Assembly (NCBI RefSeq): GCF_004210375.1
Contig: NC_134833.1
Location: forward strand, 25,525,217 to 25,589,216
Direction of reading: 5' to 3'
DNA from: Tachypleus tridentatus
Taxonomy: Eukaryota; Arthropoda; Merostomata; Xiphosura; Limulidae
Length of the DNA: 64,000 nucleotides
The notes below the pieces were generated by a model. That model did no database searches, was not told the origin of the DNA, and saw only the letters and a program-made list of their open reading frames with translations. Made by a program: the position numbers and the translations under genes. This document shows, piece by piece, positions 33,727 to 44,221 of this stretch; positions within the stretch are counted from its first letter, which is position 1, and the number at the start of each line of letters is the position of its first letter.

Positions 33727-36670
33727 GTAATTAGTCTGTAAGTTATGGAATTATGATAATAGTCGTTAGAATTTAAACATAATTTGCTCCTAAAATTTGT
33801 TATTAAGCAATTGTTTTAAAATCCCTGGCTATATCTTCGTTTCCATCACTTATCAGTGTGGCCTCTGTTCAATGCAATACACAGTTGTCAAACATATAGG
33901 TACAACTATAGCAACACAAAGGAACACTGGCAATTATTATGTGTATAATAATAATATTTATTATTCCTCAAATAGAAAGGTGATTTTAATAAACCCTTAT
34001 ATTAGTGAATAGTTTGTATTGAAATGTACATATATTCACTAGGCCTTATTTTACTTTAGTACTACCACTAGTACTGAGCTATTATATGAAGAGGAAATAA
34101 TTTTATAGTTCTTAACGTATTCCAGTGATATAATTTTTCCATCGCTGGAGTAATATCAGTAGCACTTCTGTAAACACTTTCCAATAATTAACTTTTTTAT
34201 ATACGTAATATATTAATCTAAATAGATAACGTTTTATAAATTCTCATGCAGAATCAGCAAATATGTTCAATGGTCAATTTCAACTGTTTCAGAGACTAGT
34301 GTTCAGCCTGGAATCTCTGTAATTGTTACTTTGAGTTCCAGGAAGTTTACAATAATGTGCTTTGTAGAAGGTTCATTAGTGAGCTCAGACCTAAGAATAG
34401 TATGAAAAAACAATCATTTTATGTGCAAAGGAGCAGTGATTAAAAGTGACAGAAAAAATATGTTGTATGCTTTATTTCTCATACAATAGGTCATTTATAA
34501 GAGCAAAACAGCAACCTTAATAAAAACTGTAGATCGTAAACAATTTATAAAATACAGAATCAGAGTATTTAGCTTTGACTTTTTTATAGTTTGTATTTAT
34601 ATAGAACTGTTGTAATACTCGCTCAGTACAGCTTATAAGACAAATTTTGACATGTATTTAATTGTAGATTTAGAAAGAAATAATGGGCTGAACAACAGAG
34701 AAAAGATACAGTTTGAACATGATGTTAAGACTAGTCTGAGAACTATGGAAAGAGGTTTGATCCCATGTTTTTATTCACTTAACATTATATTTGAAAACCT
34801 GTGTACATAAACAAATATCAAGTTATTAAAAAAAGTTATTTGTTTATACATCTTTAAACAGTTGCATTTAAAGATTGCTTTTTTTAAAAGAATAATAATA
34901 AATATATATACTAGTAAACAGTATGAAGAATCATTTCTAATAATGAAATATTAATTATTTTAAGAAATAAGTACAGTAGTTATACCTTGTTAACCATAAA
35001 AATAATTTTGTAGATATAGATGATTAAAATAACTTTAAATACATGATTTTTAACTTAGTTCTAACTAAATGTTCTTATTGTATCAGATTTACTATTTGAA
35101 GACTTGATACAGTAAGCATCCATACAACTATTGGTTGATTCTGCTAATTTTCTAGAATACTCAAGTATCTAAATGCAATAACATAATTTAACAATTCACA
35201 AACAACAACTCTATATTGACTTAGATGCTTTGTTACAATATTTACAAATGGAGAATATTTAATAATTAAGTAATTTTGTATAGATAACAATTTTTGTGTA
35301 ACTAGGGCTGTTTTTGTAACTGATAAGAGGAATAAGTAATTGGTAAATAATTTATTTGTGATTGTGGGATGGACCATCACTTGATCATCAAAGTATCAAC
35401 AAATATGTATATATGTCTTTACAACTCTGGCAATTTTGATACAGTGCAGAATTTAGTAATAAATAATAATAACCATCTTCAGATTACCAGAAACCTAGGT
35501 CAGTCTTACTATCCTTTTCTAATCCATTCTTCCAATTATATATTACATACAAAACATCCATATATTTCCCCTATTTACAGAAGAACTTCCATATTACTAA
35601 TCAAAGAAGATAAAACTAAGGGAGAAGAGTTTCTTATTGCACCACTTATTTTATACTAAGTAATATTGGTGAAGCAGGTTGATCTTGTGCTAAATAAAAC
35701 TGGGTTTAATATATTACCATTTGTTGTTACATGATTTATTTCTCAGTATCTTGGCATGTCCTCCTCCAACATACTGAAATGTACAGTTAATTAGTTTTAA
35801 AGATAAGTAATGCAGTACCATTGAGATACTGGTTACTATCAAATACACAAGTGTGTTATGGGAACGAAGATTAACATGATTGAAATATTTTAAGTAAAAG
35901 ATTTACTTAAATATCAAAATTATTTGAGGTTATCACGCTTCCTTGTACATGTGTGGTCCAGATATAAATTGTATCTTACAATGAAGACAGGGTATTAGGA
36001 ATATACATGATAAATACATTAGTTCATAATGATGGTACAACTATGAAATGTGTAACACATGAACTTGCTAGAGTGTTTCACCTTTTCCTGTGATGAGGAG
36101 GTTCAGTAAAGACAAAAGTTAAGTGCTATCACTGGCATAGATTGAAGAAGCACTTCATATTTTTAAAGGGTGTTAAACATTTTCCAGTATTATCAGGGAA
36201 AATACTGAGGTGAGTACACATAATGCTTCAGTTTTAAAGACAGTCTCTTTTCAAAGGCTGTGGGATTAACAATAAGTATTTGGTTTTAAAGTCAGAATTT
36301 TTTATTATAAGTAGCTTACATTTCTGTGTGGTAAGCATTCATGATGAAGTCAAATAGCTATTTATTGAGGCTTGTCAACCTAGCAAATATGTATAATTAA
36401 TTTTAAAAAGTATGCATGTGGTGTTGGAAGAGGTGAATCTGGTATTGTTTCTTTAATGAATTTCAGGCTTTAGCAACATTATAATTATATAAATATACTA
36501 TTAAAAAGAAACACATGGTTCTACAAAACTTTATCTCGTTAAGCATGTCATCATCTTTTCTTTCAGAGCAACATGAGCAACGACTGACAAATCTAAGACA
36601 GTTAGCAGATAAACTAAAGGACAATGATTGGAAGTATACACCAGTGGAAAAGCTTCTAGGTCTTCAGTGA
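33645..36670 (+). CDS. Unrecognised 90-residue protein, three exons (unit 2 copy)
   Basis: Exons 33645-33726, 34668-34754 and 36567-36670 match those of the unit 1 copy in length, phase and reading frame, giving 90 residues and a TGA stop. Differences are substitutions such as N to C in exon 1, and DVETSV to DVKTSL in exon 2. The first donor is changed from gtaagt to gtaatt, still usable in principle. Intron 2 contains an 830-bp block absent from unit 1. The protein has an N-terminal basic SPRKTLFQKQR segment and a charged helical remainder. Function unknown. Confidence 0.7.
34668..34754 (+). CDS. 90-residue protein gene, exon 2 (unit 2)
   Basis: Acceptor taattgtag; donor gtttga; phases as in unit 1. 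Confidence 0.67.
35074..35900. other. 830-bp block present only in unit 2 (intron 2 of the 90-residue gene)
   Basis: Unit 1 passes directly from 'gttctaagtaaatgttc' to 'ttacttgaatatcaaaatt', whereas unit 2 has about 830 extra bases. No terminal repeats, poly-A end or transposase are visible. An open frame of 96 codons inside it has no recognisable motif. It is either an insertion of unknown type or sequence lost from unit 1. Confidence 0.6.
36567..36670 (+). CDS. 90-residue protein gene, exon 3 with stop (unit 2)
   Basis: The protein sequence is identical to unit 1 exon 3. Confidence 0.72.
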
Positions 36671-37629
36671 CTGCATCATATTGATTAAGTGGAAAGACTG
36701 GTTTGTTATTTTATTTAAACATATGACAGAGAGAAAAATTCAAATTTAGTTCAATATCACCTTCACATGTACTTTTTTTTAAAAATAAAGTCATTTTTTG
36801 TATATTATTATGAAATGTTGTTCATTTGTGAAACTGTCTTAAGTTTAAATATTATTATGCAAAACATTTCAACACATGGACAGAAAACAAGTTTATACAT
36901 CTTTTTTAAAAAAATTAAAAATTAGAGCTCGGTTATTAGTGGAACTTGATTAATTACCAGGTCCATTAATTGATTACATTTGTCTAAACAGTTATTCTCA
37001 CATGAGTCTACGATACTTGGAATAAACAAAAATAATAATATTTGGAAATAGATTCATTTAGTTGATTATTCTAGGGAATTTTGACACTAATCTATTCAGC
37101 TAAATAACCTTAAATTAATAAAAACAGTAAACTGTGAAATTGGCACAAACCTTTCAAAGCCGTGTTTTGAAAGATGAGTGTACCATGTAGTTTCTCATCA
37201 TCTTTATTTGTTTCTACACAGTTCCTTGTGTGAAAACACTTAGTTCAGGTCTGTTAGAGTTTATTGGTATTTGCTTGACCTTTTTCCTTTGTCTCCCTTG
37301 TTTATCAGATCAAATTTTTCCTCTCAATCTTATCTGCCTGAAGAAATGCAGCAATTTCATACTCTTGGCAATGTCTACATCCAAAGTCTGAGAATACTGT
37401 GAGAGAGAGAGAGATCGGTCATGTGATCACATTACTGTGAGGGATGGAAAACAGGGTTTTTGTTTATGAATGTTTTTCATCTGAGCAGAGTGTTACTTGG
37501 TTTTTTTAGTTGTAGTAGTTTTCTTTGATTTTCTACAAGTTTAGTCCTAACAAGTTCAGCTGTAGTGAAGAAAACCTAGAGTTTTATACTTTCTTCCAAT
37601 AGAGAGCCAGAGTTCATAACTGTTTATTT

Positions 37630-37850
37630 AGTGTATAAGTCATTAGTTAGGCCACATTTGGAATACTGTATTCAGTCTTGTGCTTCTTATCATAGGAAAG
37701 ACACAGAGTTGTTGAAAAATGTTACTAGCATGATGCCTGTATGTTGTATGAGGAGAGGCTGTAATCTCTCAAAATGTTTTCTCTTGAACATAGAAGAATT
37801 AAGAGAGGGGTCTGACTGAGATGTGTAAGATTGTAGTTGAATTGATAATG
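37630..37850 (+). mobile_element. LINE ORF2 C-terminal remnant (unit 2)
   Basis: Same remnant as at 15630-15850. It reads KSLVRPHLEYCIQSCASYH, then KDTELLKNV and CFLLNIEELREGSD. Confidence 0.65.
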
Positions 37851-37877
37851 TTCATGCATCATCTTTTTCCATATTGT

Positions 37878-38030
37878 TATAATGTGATGGTCAATCCCAC
37901 TATTCATTGGTAAAAGAGTTGGTGGTGGGTGGTAATGAGCTGCTTCCTTCCCTCTAGTCTTACACTGCAAAATTAGGGATGGCTAGCTCAGATAGCTCTC
38001 GTGTAACTTTGCACGAAATTCAAAACAAAG
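37878..38030 (+). repeat. SINE family A, 3' half (unit 2)
   Basis: Counterpart of 15895-16039. Confidence 0.8.
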
Positions 38031-38714
38031 CAAATCTACTTTTTATTAACAACAAGGTATACTTATTCATGGATACTGACGTGGATGCTTCACACAGATT
38101 TTTGATAGACAGCTTGTGATGAACTTTAAAGTTAGTTAAATGTATGTGATATTGGATAAGTTATGAGCTTCACATTTTTTTGTTTTCGAACAAACACTTT
38201 AAAAAAACAAATGCTACACTTCTAAATAGTGTTGAATAATGCAGTTCAAATGTGTAATTCATTATTCTGTATTTTAAAGATTTGTAAATCGTTAATTATT
38301 AAAAATTATTACGTATAAAGAAACTTGTAGTGCTATGATACAGAGGTTATCTACAATAAACAAATCACTTGGAGCTAAAGGATTAGAAGTGTAGGACTTG
38401 TTACACACCGATTTTATCAAAACTGATAAAAGAAAATAATCAAACGTACAGCAGACCTCCACAACTTGCTACGTTGTTTATTCTGTTTAAACTGAAATCA
38501 AGTGGATATGAAACAATCATATAATACATATTCTTCTATTTTTATCTTCTTAGACTCAAATACAAATTGAGTTGGTGAAGATTATAGCAAATCCACATCA
38601 TGCTATCAACTGGTTCAATCAAACCCCAGATGTCAGTGTTGTGAGTCCATAGAGGAACCAACAAGTTTGAAAAATAATAATAATAACGTTCTTAGTCTCA
38701 TGTTGGTTATCCTC

Positions 38715-39098
38715 AGTGGCATAGAGGTGTGTTTGTGGACTTACAATGCTAAAAACTAGATTTCGATACCCGTGGTAGTGTGACACAGAGGTGTGTTTCT
38801 GGACTTACAATGTTAAATACCAGATTTCGATACCCGTGGTAGTGTGACACAGAGGTGTGTTTGTAGACTTACAATGTTAAATACTAGATTTCAATACCCG
38901 TATTAGTGTGACACAGAGGTGTGTTTGTGGACTTCCAATGTTAAAATCCAGATTTCGGTACTCGTGGTAGTGTGACACAGAGGTGTGTTTGTGGACTTCC
39001 AATGTTAAAATCCAGATTTCGGTACCCGTGGTAGTGTGACACAGAGGTGTGTTTGTGGACTTACAATGTTAAAAACCAGATTTCGATACCCGTGGTAG
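38715..39098 (+). repeat. 64-bp minisatellite, six copies (unit 2)
   Basis: Six head-to-tail copies start at 38715, 38779, 38843, 38907, 38971 and 39035, with exact 64-base spacing. The monomer resembles a family B SINE head ('ggtgtgtttgtggacttaca', 'agatttcgatacccg'). Unit 1 has two copies. Confidence 0.93.
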
Positions 39099-39309
39099 TG
39101 TATTCTTATCATTTTTACTATACATTTCTTAGGTATACGTCTCTTTGGAAGTTTTAACCATTTCTTCCTTCTCACTTACCCATGTTTCTTTTCCATTTTA
39201 CATTAAGTGTCCTGTAGACATTTTCACATTATTTTATTTAACCATTTGGTGTATTTCCACTGAGTAAACAATATTCCAACTAATTATATTTTATTACAGC
39301 CTCAGTCCA

Positions 39310-39525
39310 AATCTGTGGGTCACGGATTCAAACCTCTGTCACCAAAGGTGCTCGCCCTTTCAGTTGTGGGAGCCACTACAATCTAACGGTCAATCCCACT
39401 ATTCGTTGGTGGAACGGTAACCTAAGAGATAGTGTTTACTATCTGCTTTCTCGCTGGTCTGTCATTGCTAAGTTAGGGACGATTAGTGCAGGTAGCCCTC
39501 GAGTCACTTTGCGTGAAATTCAAAC
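39310..39525 (+). repeat. SINE family A, 5'-truncated (unit 2)
   Basis: Counterpart of 17060-17262. Confidence 0.75.
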
Positions 39526-39606
39526 CTAACCTCTTTCAATTAATTTATTTAAATTGTAAATAAATATCAACTTAATAAACATTCTTTTCTTATTCCTTCT
39601 TGTGCC

Positions 39607-39722
39607 CAAGTTCCCCACTGGTACAGCGGTAAGTCTACAGACTTACAATGTTAAAATCATAGGTTCAATTTTCTTCGGTTAACTCAGCAGATCGCCCAAT
39701 GTGGCTTTGCTATAAGAAAACA
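39607..39722 (+). repeat. SINE family B (unit 2)
   Basis: Counterpart of 17352-17464. Confidence 0.8.
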
Positions 39723-40632
39723 AACTTGTACTCAAAGTTTATCAGTTTGTCTTCCCCCTGCCTTTACTGTCATTCTTTGTATCTCTGTAGCTTTTCTGTA
39801 TCATCCTAAGTTAGTCTGATAAAATTCATTTCTCGATGTCCATAATAGGCACAGCGCAGATAGTCCTCTTTGTAGCATTGTGCTAAACTACAAACAAGAA
39901 AAGTTGGTCGAAAATTGTCGCGGCGACAAAAAAGCTTATTGATAACTTCATAATTAAAAATGTTTGTCTATTTTAGTATAACAAAGTCACATCGGGCTAT
40001 CTGCTGAAGTCTACCAAGGGATTTAAAAATAAACTGTTATGGTTAGTCTTAGTAATAATATGATTAAGTTTATCACATAGTTTATTGGTTAATCGTAGTA
40101 ACGGAAGATGTATGGTATGCAAATACTACTGGTACAATTGTTATATAATAAACAAATAATCCTATATTTCTATTTGGAACATGGCAAATGGGATCAAGAT
40201 GAAGTGCTAATTTAATCCTAACAGTTATTTTTATAACAGGATCCAGAATCCGTGCAAAAAGTCCATCAGTTGCATGAGCTGATTGTATCCTATATCACTT
40301 TTTGGGACTATTTTATGTAGAGCAGAGATACTGCTCGACTTCAGTAATTTAATGTTTTAGTTTATCAGCTACAAAAATGATTCTGGTAGTGAAAACAGAT
40401 TATCTGTTAGATTTGTTGTAATTGCTGAGAGAGTTTGGACATATAAACCAGTCACTCAGAAATACAATTAATTGTTTTTATTATTCAAATACATCGTTTG
40501 ATTTTAATCGCTTCACATAATCAAATAACCAACACTGACAGTTTTCTACCATTAGACGTTCAGCCCTAATTATCAACATTTTCTTACTTCTTGTCAGTAG
40601 TGTTATTTTTGTTCGTCGTAACTCTAAATGTC

Positions 40633-40915
40633 TGTTTTGTTTGTTTGTTTTGGAATTTCGCACAAAGCTACTCGAGGGCTATCTGTGCTAGCCGTTCCTA
40701 ATTTAGCAGTGTAAGACTAGAGGGATGGCAGCTAGTCATCACAACCCACCGCCAACTCTTGGGCTACTCTTTTACCAACGAAAAGTGGGATTGATCATCA
40801 CATTATAACGCCCCCACGGCTGGGAGGGCGAGCATGTTTTGGCGCGACTCGGGCGCGAACCCGCGACCCTCAGATTACGAAGTGCACACCTTAACGCGCT
40901 AGGCCATGCCAGGCC
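40633..40915 (-). mobile_element. SINE family A, recent insertion found only in unit 2
   Basis: A full-length reverse copy from 'tgttttgtttgtttgttttg' to 'taggccatgccaggcc'. It is flanked by an 11-base target-site duplication, 'ctctaaatgtc' at 40622-40632 and 40916-40926. Unit 1 shows the empty site at about 18365 ('actctaaatgttgtg'). Confidence 0.93.
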
Positions 40916-40917
40916 CT

Positions 40918-41067
40918 CTAAATGTCGTGTATATCATTCCGCTTGCAGTAAGTCAGTTCTTGTTCTTCCAATAGTATATCCACGAATCTCTCATTATAGC
41001 AAAGATCACGTAACTGTTTTCTAGTTTCATCACGAACCTTGAGATACCATAAATTTTCATTGTCTAT
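40918..41067 (-). CDS. C-terminal coding fragment of an unrecognised minus-strand gene (unit 2)
   Basis: The minus strand reads IDNENLWYLKVRDETRKQLR, then a stretch with CYNERFVDILLEEQELTY, KRNDIHDI and TAG at 40918-40920. It is rich in charged residues. This version stays in one frame to a stop, whereas unit 1 is frameshifted by one base. A SINE inserted within a few bases of the stop, and the target duplication regenerated the stop codon. The upstream boundary is uncertain: an in-frame TAA lies about five codons before IDN and no strong acceptor is seen. Confidence 0.38.
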   Translation of the reverse strand: MDNENLWYLKVRDETRKQLRDLCYNERFVDILLEEQELTYCKRNDIHDI

Positions 41068-41197
41068 GTTCCATATGCGTTATTTTTCTTTATAACTTTT
41101 ATTCAAGAAAATATAATAGACTGTTTTTGTATCAAATTACTTTGATTAATCTTTACTATTCTAGTTTACATACATTTAAATCTATATTTTTTGCCCC

Positions 41198-41280
41198 CTC
41201 GTGGCACAGCAGAATTTTGCTGACTCGCAATGCTAGAAACGTTGTGTAGCTTTGTACTAAATTTCAAATAAACAAACATT
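41198..41280 (+). repeat. tRNA-derived SINE fragment (unit 2)
   Basis: Counterpart of 18636-18720. Confidence 0.55.
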
Positions 41281-41447
41281 AATATATATATATATAACTA
41301 TGATCTGACAAATTAAACTAATAAGGTGACTTATCTCATAGTACGGTTTAAACACTAACGTAAATTTTTTAAAAAGATGTCAAGAATAAAATAGTACTGA
41401 AGAAATTAGTTGATTACAGAATCCTGTTTGATGCTAAACACAATAAG

Positions 41448-41727
41448 TTTGTTTTCCTGTTTTTGAATTTTGCGCAAAGCTACACGAGAGTTATCTGAGC
41501 TAGCCGTCCCTGGTATAGCAGTAAAAGATTAGAGAAAGACAGCTACTCAACACCACCTATCGCTAACTCTAGGGCTACTCTTTTACCAACGAATAGTGGG
41601 ATTGAACGAATCATAATAACGTTCTCACGGCTCACAAGGCGAGCATGTTTGGTGTGACGTGGATTCGAACCCGCGATATTTAGATTTTAAAGTGAATGCC
41701 CTAATCACCCAGTCTTACCGGGACACA
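41448..41727 (-). repeat. SINE family A (unit 2)
   Basis: Counterpart of 18924-19185. Confidence 0.82.
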
Positions 41728-41825
41728 ATGGGCTATTTGCGTTTTGCTCTGCCTCCCACTGGTATCGAAACTCGAATTTTGTCGTAATAAGCTTTCAGCC
41801 TTATCGCTGAGCCACGAGGGGGAGG
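41728..41825 (-). repeat. SINE family B-like, reverse (unit 2)
   Basis: Counterpart of 19193-19288. Confidence 0.65.
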
Positions 41826-42113
41826 GAGAAAAATAATGTAGGACCTACTTATAACATTAAAAACTTTATTATCGCTTTTTCTAATGGTATTCGTAAATGT
41901 TAAAATTTTCCAAGTCAATAAGTGTTTGACCGAACCATTTGATTGAATATAAGCAAAAATAGTGTTTCACTCTAACTTTGTATAGAGATGTAACTGTTTA
42001 ATAAATTAATAGTTTTTGCTACCGTGTAGCAAAATACTACTTGATCGTAGTATTTGTAATAGTTGGGGCGTACAAATTATGAAGTGTGAACGTTCTGTTT
42101 AAAAGTCTTCAAT

Positions 42114-42150
42114 CTGAAGACAAAAGGCGGAAGACTTTCGAAACGTCGTC
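42114..42150 (+). ncRNA. Hammerhead-ribozyme-like motif (unit 2)
   Basis: Same layout as 19568-19604 (CTGAAGA, hairpin, GAAAC, loop, GTC). A g-to-a change on the 5' side of the hairpin weakens the stem. Confidence 0.38.
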
Positions 42151-42497
42151 CTCTACACTTGTGTCTCCACAATAGGCATTTCCGTTCATTCTACAAAGTT
42201 TGATCATGAATACTCTGCCTAAACAATCTGTCAAAGAATACAAAATTTAATCGTAATATGCTGGTGATTTATTAAGAGATAAATTTTCAAAATTACTTTT
42301 CTAGTTTATTTTAATGGTCAAATGAAGGTTACACAATTTGATACAAAGCAAGTGTTCAACCTTTTCCCCCCTTTACGTACGTGTATTATACGTCTAATCT
42401 GTGGAGGTTTTTCTCATATTTTTTGTCATTGCAGTTCATTCTTTTATTGCTTTCGTGCTACTATACTGACTATAGCACCTTTAAATTTGTCTGCATT

Positions 42498-42606
42498 TCA
42501 TTTGCCCCTCGATTTAACAGCGGGGTAAAAAATGATGAAATTCGAGGTTCGATTTCTCACAGTGAACACAGCAGGTAGCCTAATTTGGCTTAGCACTAAA
42601 GACAAT
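42498..42606 (+). repeat. tRNA-derived SINE, family B variant (unit 2 only)
   Basis: 'gcccctcgatttaacagcgg', 'gaggttcgatttctcacagt' and 'cacagcaggtagcctaattt'. It lies in a block of about 260 bases missing from unit 1. Confidence 0.6.
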
Positions 42607-42780
42607 AGAAAAGCAATTCAGATACAACTTACTACCTATTTTTGTATTTACTGTTGTTTTAAAAAACTGAAACTCCATAACAAGGACGTTTCAATAAAAC
42701 ATTATAATCGTATTTCCTGTAATTTCCAGGTATATAATTTTAAAATTATTACTTTCATATTAGACAGAAGCAATAGGTCA

Positions 42781-42900
42781 CCCGCCGGGACAGCAGTTAA
42801 GTCTCTGGATTTATAACGTTAAAATCAGCGGCTCGATTCCCTTTGGTGGACACAGCAGATAGCCCGATGTGGTTTTGACATAGGAGAAACACACACAGAA
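42781..42900 (+). repeat. SINE family B (unit 2)
   Basis: Counterpart of 19975-20085. Confidence 0.8.
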
Positions 42901-42940
42901 TCAATAGAATAGTAAACATCTTTTGTCCATTTGAAAAGCC

Positions 42941-43060
42941 CCACGCTAGTACAGCGATATGTCTACGGATTTACAACGCTAAAATCAGGTGTTCGATTCC
43001 CCTCGGTGGGCTCAGTAGATAGCCCGATGTGGCTTTGCTAGAAGAAAAAAAACACACCCA
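42941..43060 (+). repeat. SINE family B (unit 2)
   Basis: Counterpart of 20127-20250. Confidence 0.85.
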
Positions 43061-43504
43061 CAACCATTTGAAAAAAAAAACATACATAAAATAAATTCAA
43101 CCTATGAAATTTCATTCGACACGAAGACAAACAAGGAAATTGTTTTCTAAGGTACATTTATTTAGCATCAATATTTGAAGCTATTGACTGCTTTTTTTTG
43201 CTTTTCCTTCAATATAGTTTTACTAATGTTACTCGATCTTTGTACCATAAAAAACACTATCCGCATATCTTATTTAAGTCTTTGACAATTCCTAATTTCC
43301 TTAAGACATAATAAAAATGATGCTGCATACTTGTTGACAGTGGGATGAGGCGATTTTTCTTTTTTGGAACATAGAAAGTTAAACGTATTTTGTAGTATCG
43401 TACTGATTCATTTCTAGGATAAAAACTTTTTTTCTTCAAATATCGCATTCCTCTTGACATGTAGATTAAGGGAAGTTTCGAGTTTTGGTGTCATTATTTG
43501 GAAT

Positions 43505-43732
43505 GGGGCTGGAGGAAAAAATGCAAATTACAAATCAGTCAAATATCGGTTCGTGATTCAACTGAGGTGGCTTTTAAAGTATAGTTTTTTTTTTGCCTTT
43601 AGAGTTAAAAATGTATACGAAACACATCCTTGATTTCAAACCCGACAAAAAATACTAGCCGTTCAAGCTATCTTGAAAGATATTATTGCAATAACACTTA
43701 CAAGTTAGCGTTGTACTGCGCATGTGAGATAG
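43505..43732. promoter_or_regulatory. FUCA: Upstream block of the fucosidase gene present only in unit 2
   Basis: About 228 bases, ending some 150 bases before the start codon, that unit 1 lacks (unit 1 runs 'ttatttggaataacattgac'). Position suggests promoter or 5' UTR sequence. No specific motif is claimed. Confidence 0.4.
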
Positions 43733-43882
43733 CGTTGACAACAGCTTGGTTACAAAAAGATACTTTGTTGCACGTGACTCAGAGGTGGTTCTGGAAGTAG
43801 AAACAGCGTAAGTCTGTGATAAATTTCAAACAATCGTTGAAGTACCATAGTAAAAGTTCGTGAAGATTTTGTTACGTTGAAG

Positions 43883-44221
43883 ATGTTTTCGCTTGCATCA
43901 CTGTTAATCTTAGGATTTGTAGTGCTAAGTAGCTCTCAGTATCAACCTACATGGAAGTCTATAGACAGCCGACCTTTACCGTACTGGTATGATGATAGCA
44001 AAGTGGGAATATTCATCCATTGGGGGGGTGTTTTCTGTACCCAGTTTTGGTTCAGAATGGTTCTGGGAACAGTGGCAACAAAGAAAATTGAAACCTTTTG
44101 TAGATTTTATGGATTGGAACTATAAACCAAATTTCACTTATGCAGCGTTTGCTCCAAGTTTTACTTGCGAATTCTATGATCCAGAGCAATGGGCTGAGAT
44201 TTTTAATGCATCAGGAGCGAG
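43883..44221 (+). CDS. FUCA: Fucosidase exon 1, frameshifted at a G run (unit 2)
   Basis: Seven G after 'catccatt' replace the six of unit 1. The downstream codons ([19 protein letters not shown]) are intact in the shifted frame, so the insertion is young or an assembly error. Confidence 0.87.

Larger units (their letters stand above)
38554..40320 (+). pseudogene. 3' exons of an unrecognised gene, truncated by a stop (unit 2)
   Basis: Counterparts of the unit 1 exons lie at 38554-38631 and 40240-40320. The last exon reads DPESVQKVHQLHELIVSYI and WDYFM, then TAG at 40318-40320 where unit 1 has CAG. The unit 1 stop codon is also changed (TTTAG to TTCAG). The copy therefore loses the last eight residues; whether that matters is unknown. 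Confidence 0.38.

Noticed and set aside
35369-35659. 96-codon plus-strand open frame in the unit 2-specific block
   Set aside because: Low-complexity, Asn-rich composition and no family motif or neighbouring exon.
38715-39098. CRISPR-like repeat array
   Set aside because: Copies are contiguous with no unique spacers, and the surroundings are a eukaryotic genome. It is a minisatellite.
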